A stretch of DNA of 64,000 nt. Origin: Mimachlamys varia. Its lineage: Eukaryota > Mollusca > Bivalvia > Pectinida > Pectinidae. Position 1 is the stretch's first letter; each line of letters begins with the position of its first letter. A model generated the notes under the pieces. It saw only the letters and a list, made by a program, of their open reading frames with translations, did no database searches and was not told the origin of the DNA. Where the stretch lies: NCBI GenBank assembly GCA_947623455.1, contig OX392528.1:448001-512000 (forward strand). Direction: 5' to 3'. The translations under genes were made by a program, and so were the position numbers. This document shows, piece after piece, positions 1-15,100 of the stretch.

Positions 1-113
1 GCAGACCTGAGGGGGCGGGGCACATCCAGACCGACCTGCATCAACCCCTGTTTCTCCTCTATGTACAAGTGTAGCTGTTCCTGTTGTCGGTCAAGCTCTG
101 ACAAGTCATCATC
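1..113 (-). CDS. KIF16B: coiled-coil exon, cut by window start
   Basis: Enters in phase 0 after TTTAG at 114 and stays open to base 1. It reads [20 protein letters not shown] then [15 protein letters not shown]. The frame matches the preceding exon. It may end earlier at a weak donor (CAG/GTCGGT) near 36-41; the exon's 3' edge is not certain. Confidence 0.75.
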
Positions 114-3100
114 CTAAAGGAAATACAAAAAAGGCTGGTCAAAATACGGTATGTCTATGGTTATCAGGGCTGGTCAAAATACGGTATGTCTATGGTTATC
201 AGGGCTGGTCAAAATACGGCATGTCTATGGTTATCAGGGCTGGTCAAAATACGGTATGTCTATGGTTATCAGGGCTGGTCAAAATACGGTATGTCTATGG
301 TTATCAGGGCTGGTCAAAATACGGTATGTCTATGGTTATCAGGGCTGGTCAAAATACGGTATGTCTATGGTTATCAGGGCTGGTCAAAATACGGTATGTC
401 TATGGTTATCAGGGCTGGTCAAAATACGGTATGTCTATGGTTATCAATAAAATATAGTAAATTGGCTAAATCATTATTCATGCATCTATGAAATATTGAA
501 AATAGCATAGGCTGTTCTAAAGCGCGCTGTGTATGATACTGATCTACCTTATCTAATGATATTAAGCTTCCAATTGAAGTAATGGTTGTATCTCTCTTTG
601 TTATTTAATCCTTCATCAGTAATTCACAAGCTTCAAACTTGCTTCCCGAATAATGATAAAAAGTTGGGTAAGGTGTATTTGATGACACCAGACTACGGAA
701 TCCTTTCACCCTGTTGTGATAGAATGTCAGTAACCATGGTAACAGTATAATTAATTTACCTGTACACACCTGTACACACCTGTACACACCTGATGTATGT
801 TAGCCTTCTCCCATGATTACCTGTTATCAGCATCAATACTGAGGGTATTTATGTTGTAATTCCAGTTGGATCGATTGAGCTTCCTTAACTACAGTTTATA
901 TAAAACACAAAACCCTTACTTACTAACACATACACTGCTTATAAATGATTGCTCCTCCATGTTCACCACCCTGATCATCATGATCTGTAGGTAGGATTCT
1001 ATACTGGATCAGACCCAGACAAGCACCTGCTCAGCTAGTCAATGAGGGCATTAAACCAGCTATTGATTTTACCACAGACGTCTGTATATAGAGCTGACAC
1101 AAAACCATATTTCATAGAGTCGGTCAGATATTACAACATATCATACACTTTTACACTCACATCTCACAACTAACTGGTAATTAACCGTTACCTGCTGTGT
1201 AAATCCTCACAAAAATGACAGGTAAGGGAAGTAACTCCTGCTTAGAGGATAACGATCAGGGATTAACACTAATCCATCCACTACATCATTAATTGACTTT
1301 ACTTGTCCTATTAACATTATTACATCATCAGGCATCAATAACCTGTCTAGGCAGTCATACTATAATAAATGACACAGCTACCCTTGTAGGACCAGGTTTC
1401 AACTTTAGTACAGGTAACACATCCACACCATCTTGTTCAGTGTAACAGAAAATGTATCTGAGAAGCATGTCCCTCAGTATTTGTCCAGATCTGATGATGA
1501 TGATGGTACCTGAATCAGGTGACAGACTGTGCAACAGATACTGTATTTATTCTAACAAAAGCCCCAGGGTCTGTAATTTTACAAGGAGGGGGTGTTTAAT
1601 AGAACACAAAATCTCAGACTCAGAAAGTTGTCAGACCAGTCTATGATCACTGCGGTTGTGGGTACATAGGTTATTTGGTGTTGATGTAAGAAATGGCATT
1701 AGCTTGAATATTGTCATCATTTGTACTCTTGTAAGTAACCCGTACTTGTGTATGAAATGACACCAGGCAAACTTGCTGCTGACCTTCTGCCTCCAAGTTT
1801 GTGTTGGTGAAGGAAATCACCAATAGTATTTGTATCAACCAATCAAATTACAGGTACATAAAATTACTGCAAATACATGTTGGGAAGGTATGACATCACT
1901 CTTGTATTAGACTCACAGCAATTGGGGACATTCCCATATCTGTTTTTGAGTGATACAACCTGCACTTTGAAAAGCATTATTTGCCATGATAAGCAGGCAG
2001 GACGGTAGGTAGACGAGCAACACTCTGGTGATGTACTGAAGCCCTATAAGCTTCGCTTTGAAGGAAGAGCATTATAAGAAGATGAGGAATTTTAAGGTTT
2101 TAGTGAAAAGCATGTCCAAGCTGCAGATGATGGTTTCGAAAATTTGATGAGTGATGCTTCTATGAGCTTCTTCCACAAATAGAACTAAATGAAAGTGATA
2201 GCGAAAGTGAAAGTGAAGATGGTAAGCTCGTACTACATTCCCAGATGTTAAAATCACTATTAAATGTAATGTAATGCAAATAGACATGGTTCATGAGTTT
2301 TGGATTTAATTCTACATTGGATTTAACTATTTCCTTGTTCAAAAATTTGTATGCACATATGTGGATATTTGGCATTTTTAAATAGTAAGCCAAGTGATAA
2401 GAATTAGGGAAAGTTAGAGAGAAAACGGATAGGGGGCATTAATTAGAGATGGGGCAATACCGTCAATTAGGATGTTCTAAGTTACCAGGATTTATGCTGT
2501 CTTTCCCCCCTCTCCTATATAAATGGTAGCTACCACATGTGTAATGTCCTGAAGCTGACTACAATCTCCCTTTCTCCCCTCTCCTATATAAATGGTACCT
2601 ACCGCATGTGTAATGTCCTGAAGCTGACTACGATCTCCAGTGCGGTACTCCTTCTCCACCTGCTCAAGCTGCTCAAGTTCAGCGTTAAGCTGCTCCTGTG
2701 TTGTTTGGTACTGGTCCTCAATCTCCTCAGCCTCCTCTAGAAGCCTTTGTTCCGTCTCTCGGTAGGACAGGCGACGGATGAGCTCGCCCTGGGCTAGGGC
2801 CTTAATCTGTCCCTGTAAGGACTCCTTCCTCCTCTCGATGTCCTGTAGTTCCTGGTCACATCCTACCTCAGCTGTCCGCACCACAGCGACCTCAGTCTGA
2901 GACTCCGAACTTGTCTGGCCTTTCTGGACCTTGGCTAACTCGTCTTGTAGATACTGCTGGACTGAGGACACAAAACAATGGTCTATCTTAAAGTATACAT
3001 CACCTTCCTTAGTCAATGTTTGTATATATATATACATCACCTTCCTTAGTCAATGTTTGTATATATACATACATCACCTTCCTTAGTCAATGTTTGTATA

Positions 3101-6100
3101 TATATATATACATCACCTTCCTTAGTCAATGTTTGTATATATACATACATCACCTACCTTAGTCAATGTTTGTAAATATACATACATCACCTTTAGTCAA
3201 TGTTTGTATATAAATTATATAATGCTATGATGTAAATATGAACCAGATCAATGTAGAACTTGATAGTGTAATGCTATGATGTAAATATTAACCAGAACAA
3301 TGTAGAACTTGATAGTGTAATGCTATAATGTAAATATGAACCAGATCAGTGTAGAACTTGATAGTGTAATGATATGATGTAAATATGAACCAGATCAATG
3401 TAGAACTTGATAGTGTAATGCTATGACGTAAATATGAACCAGATCAACGTAAAACTTGATAGTGTAATGCTATGATGTGAATATGAACCAGATCAGTGTA
3501 GAACTTGATAGTGTGATGCTATGATGTAAATATGAACCAGATCAATGTAGAACTTGACAGTGTAATGCTATGATGTAAATATGAACCAGATCTGTCCAGG
3601 GGTTGATGAGAACTCTTACACAAGGAAAGGTACATTTAATGGATCCTGCAGCATATTTAAATGTAAATAAACTTGCTTCACTCTTTCTTAATTCAAACTT
3701 TTATTGGCAGAACCGGAAAAATGAGCTATGGGTAGAAAGATGATACGTGGAACCTGTCATAGGTATGTTACCTGGTCAGGTACTATGTAACTTAGGTAGC
3801 CGGATTACTTACCTGGTCAGGTACTATGTAACTTAGGTAGCCTGATTACTTACCTGGTCAGGTACTATGTAACTTAGGTGGCCTGATTACTTACCTGGTC
3901 AGGTACTATGTAACATAGGTAGCCTGGTTACTTACCTGGTCAGGTACTATGTAACATAGGTAGCCTGATTACTTACCTGGTCAGGTACTATGTAACTTAG
4001 GTAGCCTGGTTACTTACCTGGTCAGGTACTATGTAACATAGGTAGCCTGATTACTTACCTGGTCAGGTACTATGTAACTTAGGTAGCCTGATTACTTAGG
4101 TCTGTCTGATCAATAAATGGACACACCTGGTATGGTAACCATGGTAATGATGCTTTGTCTGTACACCATCACTATCTAACGAGGTTCATACATCATTCAG
4201 GACTCATCCTAATCTATATCGCCTGGAAGACCTCCACAGGAAACTAGAAAACTTCCTCTGAGCTTTTATTTCTGTACTACAGGATTCATCAGACAAGTCT
4301 TCAAGCATTAAACTACTTTCATACTTAATTCACAGTCAGCATGAATGCCAATTGCATTAGGAATATTAAATTGTTCAAGATAGTGGTTCATATCTTATTT
4401 TTGGTAATCTAGTATTAACCCCTGGGTATTCAAATAGAATGCTGCTTGCCTATAATCCCACCTGACAGCTATTTTTCATGTCTTTCCATTTTTTTTAAAT
4501 TCATAACTATATATCCCATCAAAAGTTTGTGTACCTTTTTCTGTGACTGAAATTTTCTAAATTAGTTAAATCAAATTTAAGACAAAATGACATTTGTTAC
4601 CATGGTTATTAACAATATGTGTAGATGACATCACAACATGGAGGTAATTTTAAGTTTGTTAAATTTGAAAGTTAAGTAATGCGGCCATGGCAGAAAACTT
4701 GTAGCTATATATAGCCATAGAGTTATAAGTTAACTTTAGGGAACGTTTTGTAACTATATATAGCCATACAGTTATAAGTTAACATTAGGGAACGTTTTGT
4801 AACTATATATAGCCATACAATTATAAGTTAACATTAGGGAACGTTTTGTAACTATATATAGCCATACAATTATAAGTTAACATTAGGGAATGTTTTGTAA
4901 CTATATAATATAGCCATACAGTTATAAGTTAACATTAGGGAACGTTTTGTAACTATATATAGCCATAGAGTTATAAGTTAACTTTAGGGAACGTTTTGTA
5001 ACTATATATAGCCATACAGTTATAAGTTAACTTTAGGGAACGTTTTGTAACTATATATAGCCATACAATTATAAGTTAACATTAGGGAACGTTTTGTAAC
5101 TATATAATATAGCCATAGAGTTATAAGTTAACTTTAGGGAACGTTTTGTAACTATATATAGCCATACAGTTATAAGTTAACTTTAGGGAACGTTTTGTAA
5201 CTATATATAGCCATACAATTATAAGTTAACATTAGGGAACGTTTTGTAACTATATAATATAGCCATAGAGTTATAAGTTAACTTTAGGGAACGTTTTGTA
5301 ACTATATATAGCCATACAGTTATAAGTTAACTTTAGGGAACGTTTTGTAACTATATATAGCCATACAATTATAAGTTAACATTAGGGAATGTTTTGTAAC
5401 TATATAATATAGCCATACAGTTATAAGTTAACATTAGGGAACGTTTTGTAACTATATATAGCCATACAGTTATAAGTTAACTTTAGGGAACGTTTCGTAA
5501 CTATATATAGCCATACAGTTATAAGTTAACATCAGGGAATGTTTTGGAAGGATGATGCAATAAATACATGACAATGTTGGTCTACATCATTGTGATGTCA
5601 TGTCATGTTATTTAAAGCGAGGGCAACCCTAGCAAAATTTTCATACCAAGCAGACACAGACATGTGTGGGCACCTCCAATTAGTAACAGCTTGATTCTGT
5701 GTTAATAGTCTGACCTTTGGCATGGTCAAAGAGAAGATTCATTTTACTTTTTTGAACATCTTATTTGATTTTGAGTTAAAAGTAACACAGTATATTATTG
5801 TGATACAAATGCTGTCCTACTTACAAGCTTGCCTCTCCTGCTGGAGACAGTCCCGGGCGTATGTCAGTTCCTCCTCCGCCCTCTGGTGCTGGAGGAGGTT
5901 TTCGTCTGCGATCTCTGTCAGTGAGCGCCGCTGTTGTTCAATCTCTTGTTTGTGGCTCTCGTGTAACCTCCACAGCTCTTCCTCTCGCAGCTGTCTCTCC
6001 TCCTCAGCCTTCTTGTGTTCATCACGGACCCTCTGTAGCTCCCGTCTACAGGTAAAAATACAGGTGTTACATAAACATTCATCACCCTCTGTAGCTCCCG

Positions 6101-9100
6101 TCTACAGGTAATAATACAGGTGTTACATAAACATTCATCACCCTATGTAGCCCTCGTCTACAGGTAAAGTACACAGGTTAATTCCACCTCTTTACCTCAA
6201 TCAGACAGGTGAAATTATAAATCTTCTACAAAGCACCATCTCCAAGTGAATTATTATATCAATACTTGACAGCCTTTCAATGTTCCATACAGGCAATCAG
6301 GCTCCTTGAAGGCAATCAACAGGTATATAACATGCAGACAAACAAAACACCACACTGCATGCTTTAGAAACAGACAGGCCTGGACTGTGTAAATCAATAT
6401 CAGGCAGTCTATTCCTACAGGTATATCTTTTTAATCCATATATGTAAAACAGAAGTATACAAGTGATTAAACATGTTCTGCTGTAACCAGCTATCCTTTC
6501 ACAGGAAAAAAATCTTCAGTATATAATTCTACAGACCATGTGCAGAGGAATACACCCTAACCAAACCTTCATATGTCTCGGGTCAATTTCTGGCAGAATC
6601 TGTTATCATCAGTACACACCTTTGATCAATATCCCTGCCTTATCTCTGCAAGATATATATCATCTACTGCTAGAGACATCATAACTCACCTGTGCTTGGT
6701 TGTTAACACCTGTACTTGCTCGTTAACATGACGAAGTATCCCAATATACCTCTGATATAATCTCCCACTTATCAATGATATTGTTTACTTTACTGACCCA
6801 AGTTCTTATACAGGGCATATATGGAAATAAAGAAAATCTATTAACTTACCAGGTTACAACAAAAGTCAAAAACTGTCAAATGTACCAATGGGTCAAAATG
6901 ACTTGACACCTGTCCATCTGATTACACTGGTATAAAGTGCCAAGGTAAATACTACGACCAGGTAAGGAATATAGGTACCTGTACAGATGAAACATCCACG
7001 ACACCAAATATTACACTGATGAAATATCCAATAGGAAAATCCTGATACATCCACGCCACCAAATATTACACTGATGAAATATCCACACACCAAATATTAC
7101 ACTGATGAAATATCCACGCCACCAAATATTACACTGATGAAATATCCACGACACCAAATATTACACTGATGAAATATCCACGACACCAAATATTACACTG
7201 ATGAAATATCCATGCCACCAAATATTACACTGATGAAACATCCATGACACCAAATATTACACTGATGAAATATCCACACACCAAATATTACACTGATGAA
7301 ATATCCACGCCATCAAATATTACACTAATGAAATATCCACGCCACCAAATATTACACTGATGAAATATCCACGCCACCAAATATTACACTGATGAAATAT
7401 CCACGCCACCAAATATTACACTGATGAAATATCCAATAGGAAAATCCTGATACATCCACACACCAAATATTACACTGATGAAATATCCACGCAACCAAAT
7501 ATTACACTGATGAAATATCCAATAGGAAAATCCTGATACATCCACACACCAAATATTACGCTGATGAAATATCCAATAGGAAAATCCTGATACATACATG
7601 TAACCACATACATTAACTGACAAAGAGGAATTGGCTATTTACTCCAATGTATACATAACACATCTTCCTTGGTGGTAATTTCTGCTATTAACATTTTACA
7701 ACTGTTTTACTACCAAGTAATGGTACATTCCAAATTATGGTGAGAACTTTTCTAGCTCCAAGCAAATTCCATTAAAGTTTCCTATTAACCAATCTATCTT
7801 AGAAATTATTCAGATTGACTCAATAAAGCATGAAATTATAATTATAGTTACTATCTCCAGTTCAACCGGTCATCTATGTGTGAAAACAAGGTTTGCTTTA
7901 AAAATGGCTCACCTCAACCACTTGTAATTCTGAATTACTATTAAATGATCGGAAGCCTAAACAAACACTACCTGTACTGATAGCCTGAACCAATCACAAC
8001 CAGTACTGATAGCCTGAACCAATCACTACCTGTACTGATGGCCTAAACCAATCACAACCAGTACTGATAGCCTGAACTAATCACAACCAGTACTGATAGC
8101 CTAAACAAATCACTACCAGTACTAATAGCCTGAACACATCACTACCAGTACTGATAGTCTGAACAAACCACTACCAGTACTGATAGCCTAAACCAATCAC
8201 TACCAGTACTGATAGCTTGAACACATCACTACCAGTACAAATCACTACCAGTACTGATAGCCTGAACAAATCACTACCAGTACTGATAGCCTGAACAAAT
8301 CACTACCAGTACTGATAGCCTAAACAAATCACAACCAGTACTGATAGTCTGAACAAACCACTACCAGTACTGATAGCCTGAACCAATCACTACCTGTACT
8401 GATAGCCTGAACCAATCACTACCAGTACTGATAGCCTAAACCAATCACTACCAGTACTGATAGCCTGAACCAATCACTACCAGTACTGATAGCCTGAACC
8501 AACCACTACCAGTACTGATAGCCTGAACACATCACTACCAGTACTGATAGCCTGAACAAATCACTACCAGTACTGATAGCCTGAACAAACCACTACCAGT
8601 ACTGATAGCCTGAACCAACCACTACCAGTACTGATAGCCTGAACCAATCACTACCAGTACTGATAGCCTGAACAATTCACTACCAGTACTGATAGCCTGA
8701 ACAATTCACTACCAGTACTGATAGCCTGAACCAACCATTACCAGTACTGATAGCCTAAACCAACCACTACCAGTACTGATAGCCTAAACCAACCACTACC
8801 AGTACTGATAGCCTAAACCAATCACTACCAGTACTGATAGCCTAAACAAATCACTACCAGTACTGATAGCCTGAACAAATCACAACCAGTACTGATAGCC
8901 TGAACAATTCACTACCAGTACTGATAGCCTGAACCAATCACTACCAGTACTGATAGCCTGAACCAACCACTACCAGTACTGATAGCCTAAACCAACCACT
9001 ACCAGTACTGATAGCCTGAACAATTCATAACCAGTACTGATAGCCTGAACACATCACTACCAGTACTGATAGCCTAAACCAATCACTACCAGTACTGATA

Positions 9101-12100
9101 GCCTAAACCAATCACTACCAGTACTGATAGCCTGAACCAATCACTACCAGTACTGATAGCCTGAACCAATCACTACCAGTACTGATAGCCTGAACCAATC
9201 ACTACCAGTACTGATAGCCTAAACAAATCACTACCACCTGTCATGATCAGCTGACTTACTTTGTACCAAACTTCTTGACAAGGAGAGCTAATATCATCCT
9301 CAGACCATCATGATAGGCAAACAACAGTTTCTTAGCAATCATTTTGACTGTATAATGGTCCACTACATGTGACCACTACATGTGACCACTACAGTGTACA
9401 TGTGACTCGGACTGCTACAGCTACTGACCATTACTGTCTCAAGGCTGTCAAGTGACCCGTGAAAATGAACACTAACCAAATAATTAATGATATGCTATTA
9501 ATTATTTATCTGTCTGACCTAACTATATTTATTATGTTGTCGACACTACCGTGACACTTCAGTCCTTATTAGTACATAATGATACATGTAGATGGTTGTT
9601 TTACCTGTTTAAGGAGATCAATGTCTATATTGATGGGGGATGGCACTCATATGAGGAGATCTTTGTAGAGGAAGAAGATATTAGTTAAGTTTATTTTCCG
9701 ATACAGGACCAATCAATATCCTCTTCATAAGGTTGTGACATTTAGTAGTAGTGTATACACTTGTTACTATACATATGTATAGCCTGTCCTTGGTGTTGTA
9801 TTCCGTACCTGTATTGACAGTACTGCAATAACCTTGATATTGAGCATATTCCCATGATTGCAGTATCAGCCCTATATATATTGTATGTAGCTAATATACT
9901 GTGTTTCAGGTATATATTACCTGGGCTAGATCATTAGTCAGTCATTTACCTATGGTGTACCAGATGGTACATAGGAATTACATTCTTATTTATTGGTTCA
10001 TTAATGATGTAAACAGGACAAACCACAATACAGGTGTGTCCAAAGACCAATATGCTATACAGCTGTGTCCAAAGACCAATATGCTATACAGGTGTGTCTA
10101 TAGACCAATATGCTATACAGCTGTGTCCAAAGACCAATATGCTATACAGGTGTGTCCAAATACCATATGCTTTACAGGTGTGCCTAAAGACCAATATGCT
10201 ATACAAGTGTGTCCAAAGACCAATATGCTATACAGGTGTGTCTAAAGAACAATATGCTATACAGGTACGTCCAAAGACCAATATGCTTTACAGGTGTGTC
10301 TAAAGACCAATATGCTATACAGGTGTTTCCAAAGACCAATATGCTATACAGGTGTGTCCAAAGACCAATATGCTATACAAGTGTGTCTATAGACCAATAT
10401 GCTATACAGCTGTGTCCAAAGACCAATATGCTATACAGGTGTGTCCAAAGAACAATATGCTATACAAGTGTGTCCAAAGACCAATATGCTATACAGCTGT
10501 GTCTATAGACCAATATGCTATACTACTGTGTCTATATATACAATATGCTATACAGCTGTGTCCAAAGACCAATATGCTATACAGGTGTGTCCAAATACCA
10601 ATATGCTATACAGGTGTGTCTATAGACCAATATGCTATACAGCTGTGTCTATAGACCAATATGATATACAGCTATGTCCAAAGACCAATATGCTATACAG
10701 CTGTGTCTATAGACCAATATGCTATACAAGTGTGTCCAAAGACCAATATGCTATACAGGTGTGTCTAAAGACCAGTATGCTATACAAGTGTGTCCAAAGA
10801 ACAATATGTTATACAGGTGTGTCCAAAGACCAATATGTTATACAGGTGTGTCCAAAGACCAATATGCTATACAGGTGTGTCCAATTACCACACATATTGT
10901 AACTTCTAAAAATCATCAAACAACTTCATATTCTGTTTGTACAGATGTCCCTTTATATGACAGACACAAGTCTGTAGATGTATATATTGCTTGCCTCTTC
11001 AGACTGGTACAGTTGATTTTACTTAATATTACATCTCCTGTGTTAGATAGAAACATGAAATTAACAAGAAAATAAAAGAAAGTGTGTTTTTCTGACCATT
11101 CGAGTTGTCAAAACAATGCATCGACCACGCATATTTAAATGTCCAAGTGATATATGGCTTTAAAAAGAAAATTGTTTAGTCAATATATTTCTGACTGACA
11201 TAACAGCATGTACTAGAGATGATTCACCTAATTTACTTGTACATGGTCCATGCACCACACAGATGGTATTACACTACAAAATTGTACCAAATAAAGGAAA
11301 CTGTACCTAAAACTGAAAAATCCTGTCATTATTAGATTAAATCACAATGAGAAAAGTTTCTCTTTCACATTTACACACATTACTTACAATATATAGTCTA
11401 GAATCCCTGCCAGTCTTCCCACCCTATAGTACGAGTGTTGCTGCTGAATATTGAGTGTATATGTTGTTGTTTGAACAGCTAGTACCCAACCTCCCAGGGA
11501 CAGTTGACATAGCCTCGGACAACAAACCAAACAGTCATTGTTACACAGTTACACACTACTCTATGTAACATACTGGTATCAAAGGCCAATAAACCAGGAC
11601 GTATGGTGAAACATACTGGACCTACAACCTTATATATCCAACACAGAATTAGGTCTCTTTGTACCTTCATGGTGGGGGGGGACTGATGTTTAACCAATAA
11701 ACCAGGACGTATCGTAAAACGTACAGGACCTACAACCATACATGTCCAACACAGAATTAGGTCTCTTTGTACCTTCATGGTGGGGGGGGACTGATGTTTA
11801 ACCAATAAACAAGGACGTATCGTAAAACGTACAGGACCTACAACCATACATGTCCAACACAGAATTAGGTCTCTTTGTACCTTCATGGTGGGGGGGGACT
11901 GATGTTTAACCAATAAACCAGGACGTATCGTAAAACGTACAGGACCTACAACCATACATGTCCAACACAGAATTAGGTCTCTTTGTACCTTCATGGTGGG
12001 GGGGGGGACTGATGTTTAACCAATAAACCAGGACGTATCGTAAAACGTACAGGACCTACAACCATACATGTCCAACACAGAATTAGGTCTCTTTGTACCT

Positions 12101-15100
12101 TCATGGTGGGGGGGGACTGATGTTTAACCAATAAACCAGGACGTATCGTAAAACGTACAGGACCTACAACCATACATGTCCAACACAGAATTAGGTCTCT
12201 TTGTACCTTCATGGTGGGGGGGGACTGATGTTTAACCAATAAACCAGGACGTATCGTAAAACGTACAGGACCTACAACCATACATGTCCAACACAGAATT
12301 AGGTCTCTTTGTACCTTCATGGTGGGGGGGGACTGATGTTTAACCAATAAACCAGGACGTATCGTAAAACGTACAGGACCTACAACCATACATGTCCAAC
12401 ACAGAATTAGGTCTCTTTGTACCTTCATGGTGGGGGGGGACTGATGTTTAACCAATAAACCAGGACGTATGGCAGAACATACAGAACCTACAACTGTATA
12501 TATCCAACACAGAATTAGGTTTCTTTGTACCTTCATGATGGGGGGGGGGTTCAGACGTTAAACCAATAAACTAGGACGTATGGTAAAACGTACAGGACCT
12601 ACAACCATACATGTCCAACACAGAATTAGGTCTGTACCTTCATGGTGGGGGTCTAATGTTTAACCAATAAACCAGGACGTATGGTAGAACATACAGGACT
12701 TACAACCATACATTTACGTCTCTTTGTACCGATGGTGGGTGTCTGATGTTTAATCAAAAAAGAAATAACAGGTGTAAATTGAATGGGTCAGCACACAGCA
12801 CAAGTCCACTTAGTCATCTGTATAACGACGGGGTATTGTGTCTACCTTTGATGTATATATATAGGAAAGGACCCTCCAATGATTCCTGTGGTATGTTTAA
12901 CTAAGTGTGATACAATCATCACATGTACATGTACATCATACCCAATCACAAACTCTCCTCAAACCATTTGGATGATAGAATGTAACCCTTTATTGCTTTC
13001 GTAAATTGAAATATGTTTCAACATTATCCTTTCAGGATAAAGCAATTTTCACCGGGAATTAGCCTTGAATTGATATTTTTACCCAAAAAGAAAGTAGCAA
13101 AGATCTTGTGGCAGATATTTACCAGAGAAAACTGTGGCAATGATCTTCTTGCCGTGACCTATCTACTTTGAATGATGCGGATTTATTACATTTTTACCAG
13201 TTAAATATCTTAGTTATGTCAGCCTGCTGATTTAAATCATTACATATACTGATACACCTTTAGAAATTTCGATGGAGGATTGACTTGGTTTGTTTGCATT
13301 TTTTCTTCCTTTTTGACAGCTTTGATCATTTAACGATGTGCTAGGTTTTGGTGTTGGAGACGGAGCTTGAATTCCTAGAGGAATACCCCATACCTGTACC
13401 ACTAATCAATGGCCAGCACCTAGTGATTGCCCCATAAAGGGCTTTAACCCATCACCAAAAGGCGGAAGGCTAATGGTAGAAGAATATCAGATGCCTATTA
13501 CCACTTGGCCACTGTGACCCGGTGGTAGAGGGCTAATGGTAGAAGAATATCAGATGCCTATTACCACTTGGCCACTGTGACCCGGTGGTAGAGGGCTAAT
13601 GGTAGAAGAATATCAGATGCCTATTACCACTTGGCCACTGTGACCTGGTGGTAGAGGGCTAATGGTAGAAGAATATCAGATGCCTATTACCACTTGGCCA
13701 CTGTGACCCGGTGGTAGAGGGCTAATGGTAGAAGAATATCAGATGCCTATTACCACTTAGCCACTGTGACCCGGTGGTAGAGGGCTAATGGTAGAAGAAT
13801 ATCAGATGCCTATTACCACTTGGCCACTGTGACCCGGTGGTAGAGGGCTAATGGTAGAAGAATATCAGATGCCTATTACCACTTGGCCACTGTGACCTGG
13901 TGGTAGAGGGCTAATGGTAGAAGAATATCAGATGCCTATTACCACTTGGCCACTGTGACCCGGTGGTAGAGGGCTAATGGTAGCAGAATATTAGATGCCT
14001 ATTACCACTTGGCCACTGTGACCCAGGGGTAGACGGCTAGTAGAAGCAAGCAGAATATTAGATGCCTATTACCACTTGGCCACTGTGACCTGGAGGTAGA
14101 GGGCTAGTGGAGGCAGAATATCAGATGGCTAACCACTTATAGCCACAGTTGTCCTTCCATGGTGGAGATTACACATACTCAGAATTAAAAGCATGAACAA
14201 AACCTGTGTTAAAAACTTGAAGGAGTTTTAACAAAGCCTCCCTTCATTTGAAAGAGTTTTAACAAAGACTTCCATCATTTGAAGGAGTTATAACAATACC
14301 TTCCATCATTTGAAGGAGTTGTAACAAAGCCTCCCTTAATTTGAAGGAGTTTTAACAAAGCCTCCTTTCATTTGAAGTTATTATAATAATGCCTTCTATC
14401 ATTTGAAGGAGTTGTGGTAACAAAGCCTTCCATCATTTGAAGGACTTGAATAAGGGTAGTAGTAATATGACCACCTTCATTGAAGAAGATGCTATATATG
14501 GCTGTGTAAGATGTATGTTAAATGTTGGTGATGACCAAAGAGCCTTTCTCATTCGTCACATAACCTTTAAGGAAGTGTAAAGAATATGTTCATGCATTGG
14601 ACCTAATACTTTAGAAATTTCCAGATTTTAGAGTTGAAATACTTCTTCATATTACAAAGTAATATATCTTCATTTTTACCATTACTCTACATATAGTTGC
14701 CATGGATACCTACCATCCTTGATCTGACAGACACTTGCCATGGGTACCTATCATCCCTGAACCACGGACAGTTGCTATGGATACATTTGTACCTACCATC
14801 CCTGAACCAAAGGACAGTTGCTATGTATATCTACTGTCCCTGAACCAAAGAACAGTTGCTATGTATACCTACCGTCCCTGAACCAATGGACGATTGCTAT
14901 GGATACCTACCGTCCCTGATGCGACAGTTCTACAGTGTTTGGTAGAGAAGCGACATAGCTCAGAAGGACCAACTTCTTCATCCTCCGGGGCAGAAATCAT
15001 ATAGTTGTGGAGTTATCACCTCTAACACTCCCCACCAGCCCACACCTTCAGGTGTAGGTAAAGTCTGGGCCAAGGTCAAAAGTCAACAAGGTCACACAAA

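Noticed and set aside
2165..2222. Plus-strand peptide-like stretch [19 protein letters not shown] followed by GGTAAGC
   Set aside because: Acidic Ser/Glu text resembles the start of some transposases and ends at a donor-like site, but a stop and a frame change lie just upstream and nothing downstream continues it. Possibly a decayed fragment; not supportable.
7961..10890. CRISPR-like regular repeats (29-bp arrays)
   Set aside because: There are no unique spacers: units are head-to-tail. The context is a eukaryotic intron.
11479..12536. Minus-strand frames of 171 and 181 codons with a 36-residue repeat
   Set aside because: Translation of the 108-bp satellite; the two frames are separated only by a G-run length change.
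14930..15060. Slightly GC-richer stretch reading [14 protein letters not shown] on the minus strand
   Set aside because: No acceptor or donor fits the gene's phase at its edges and there is no family match.
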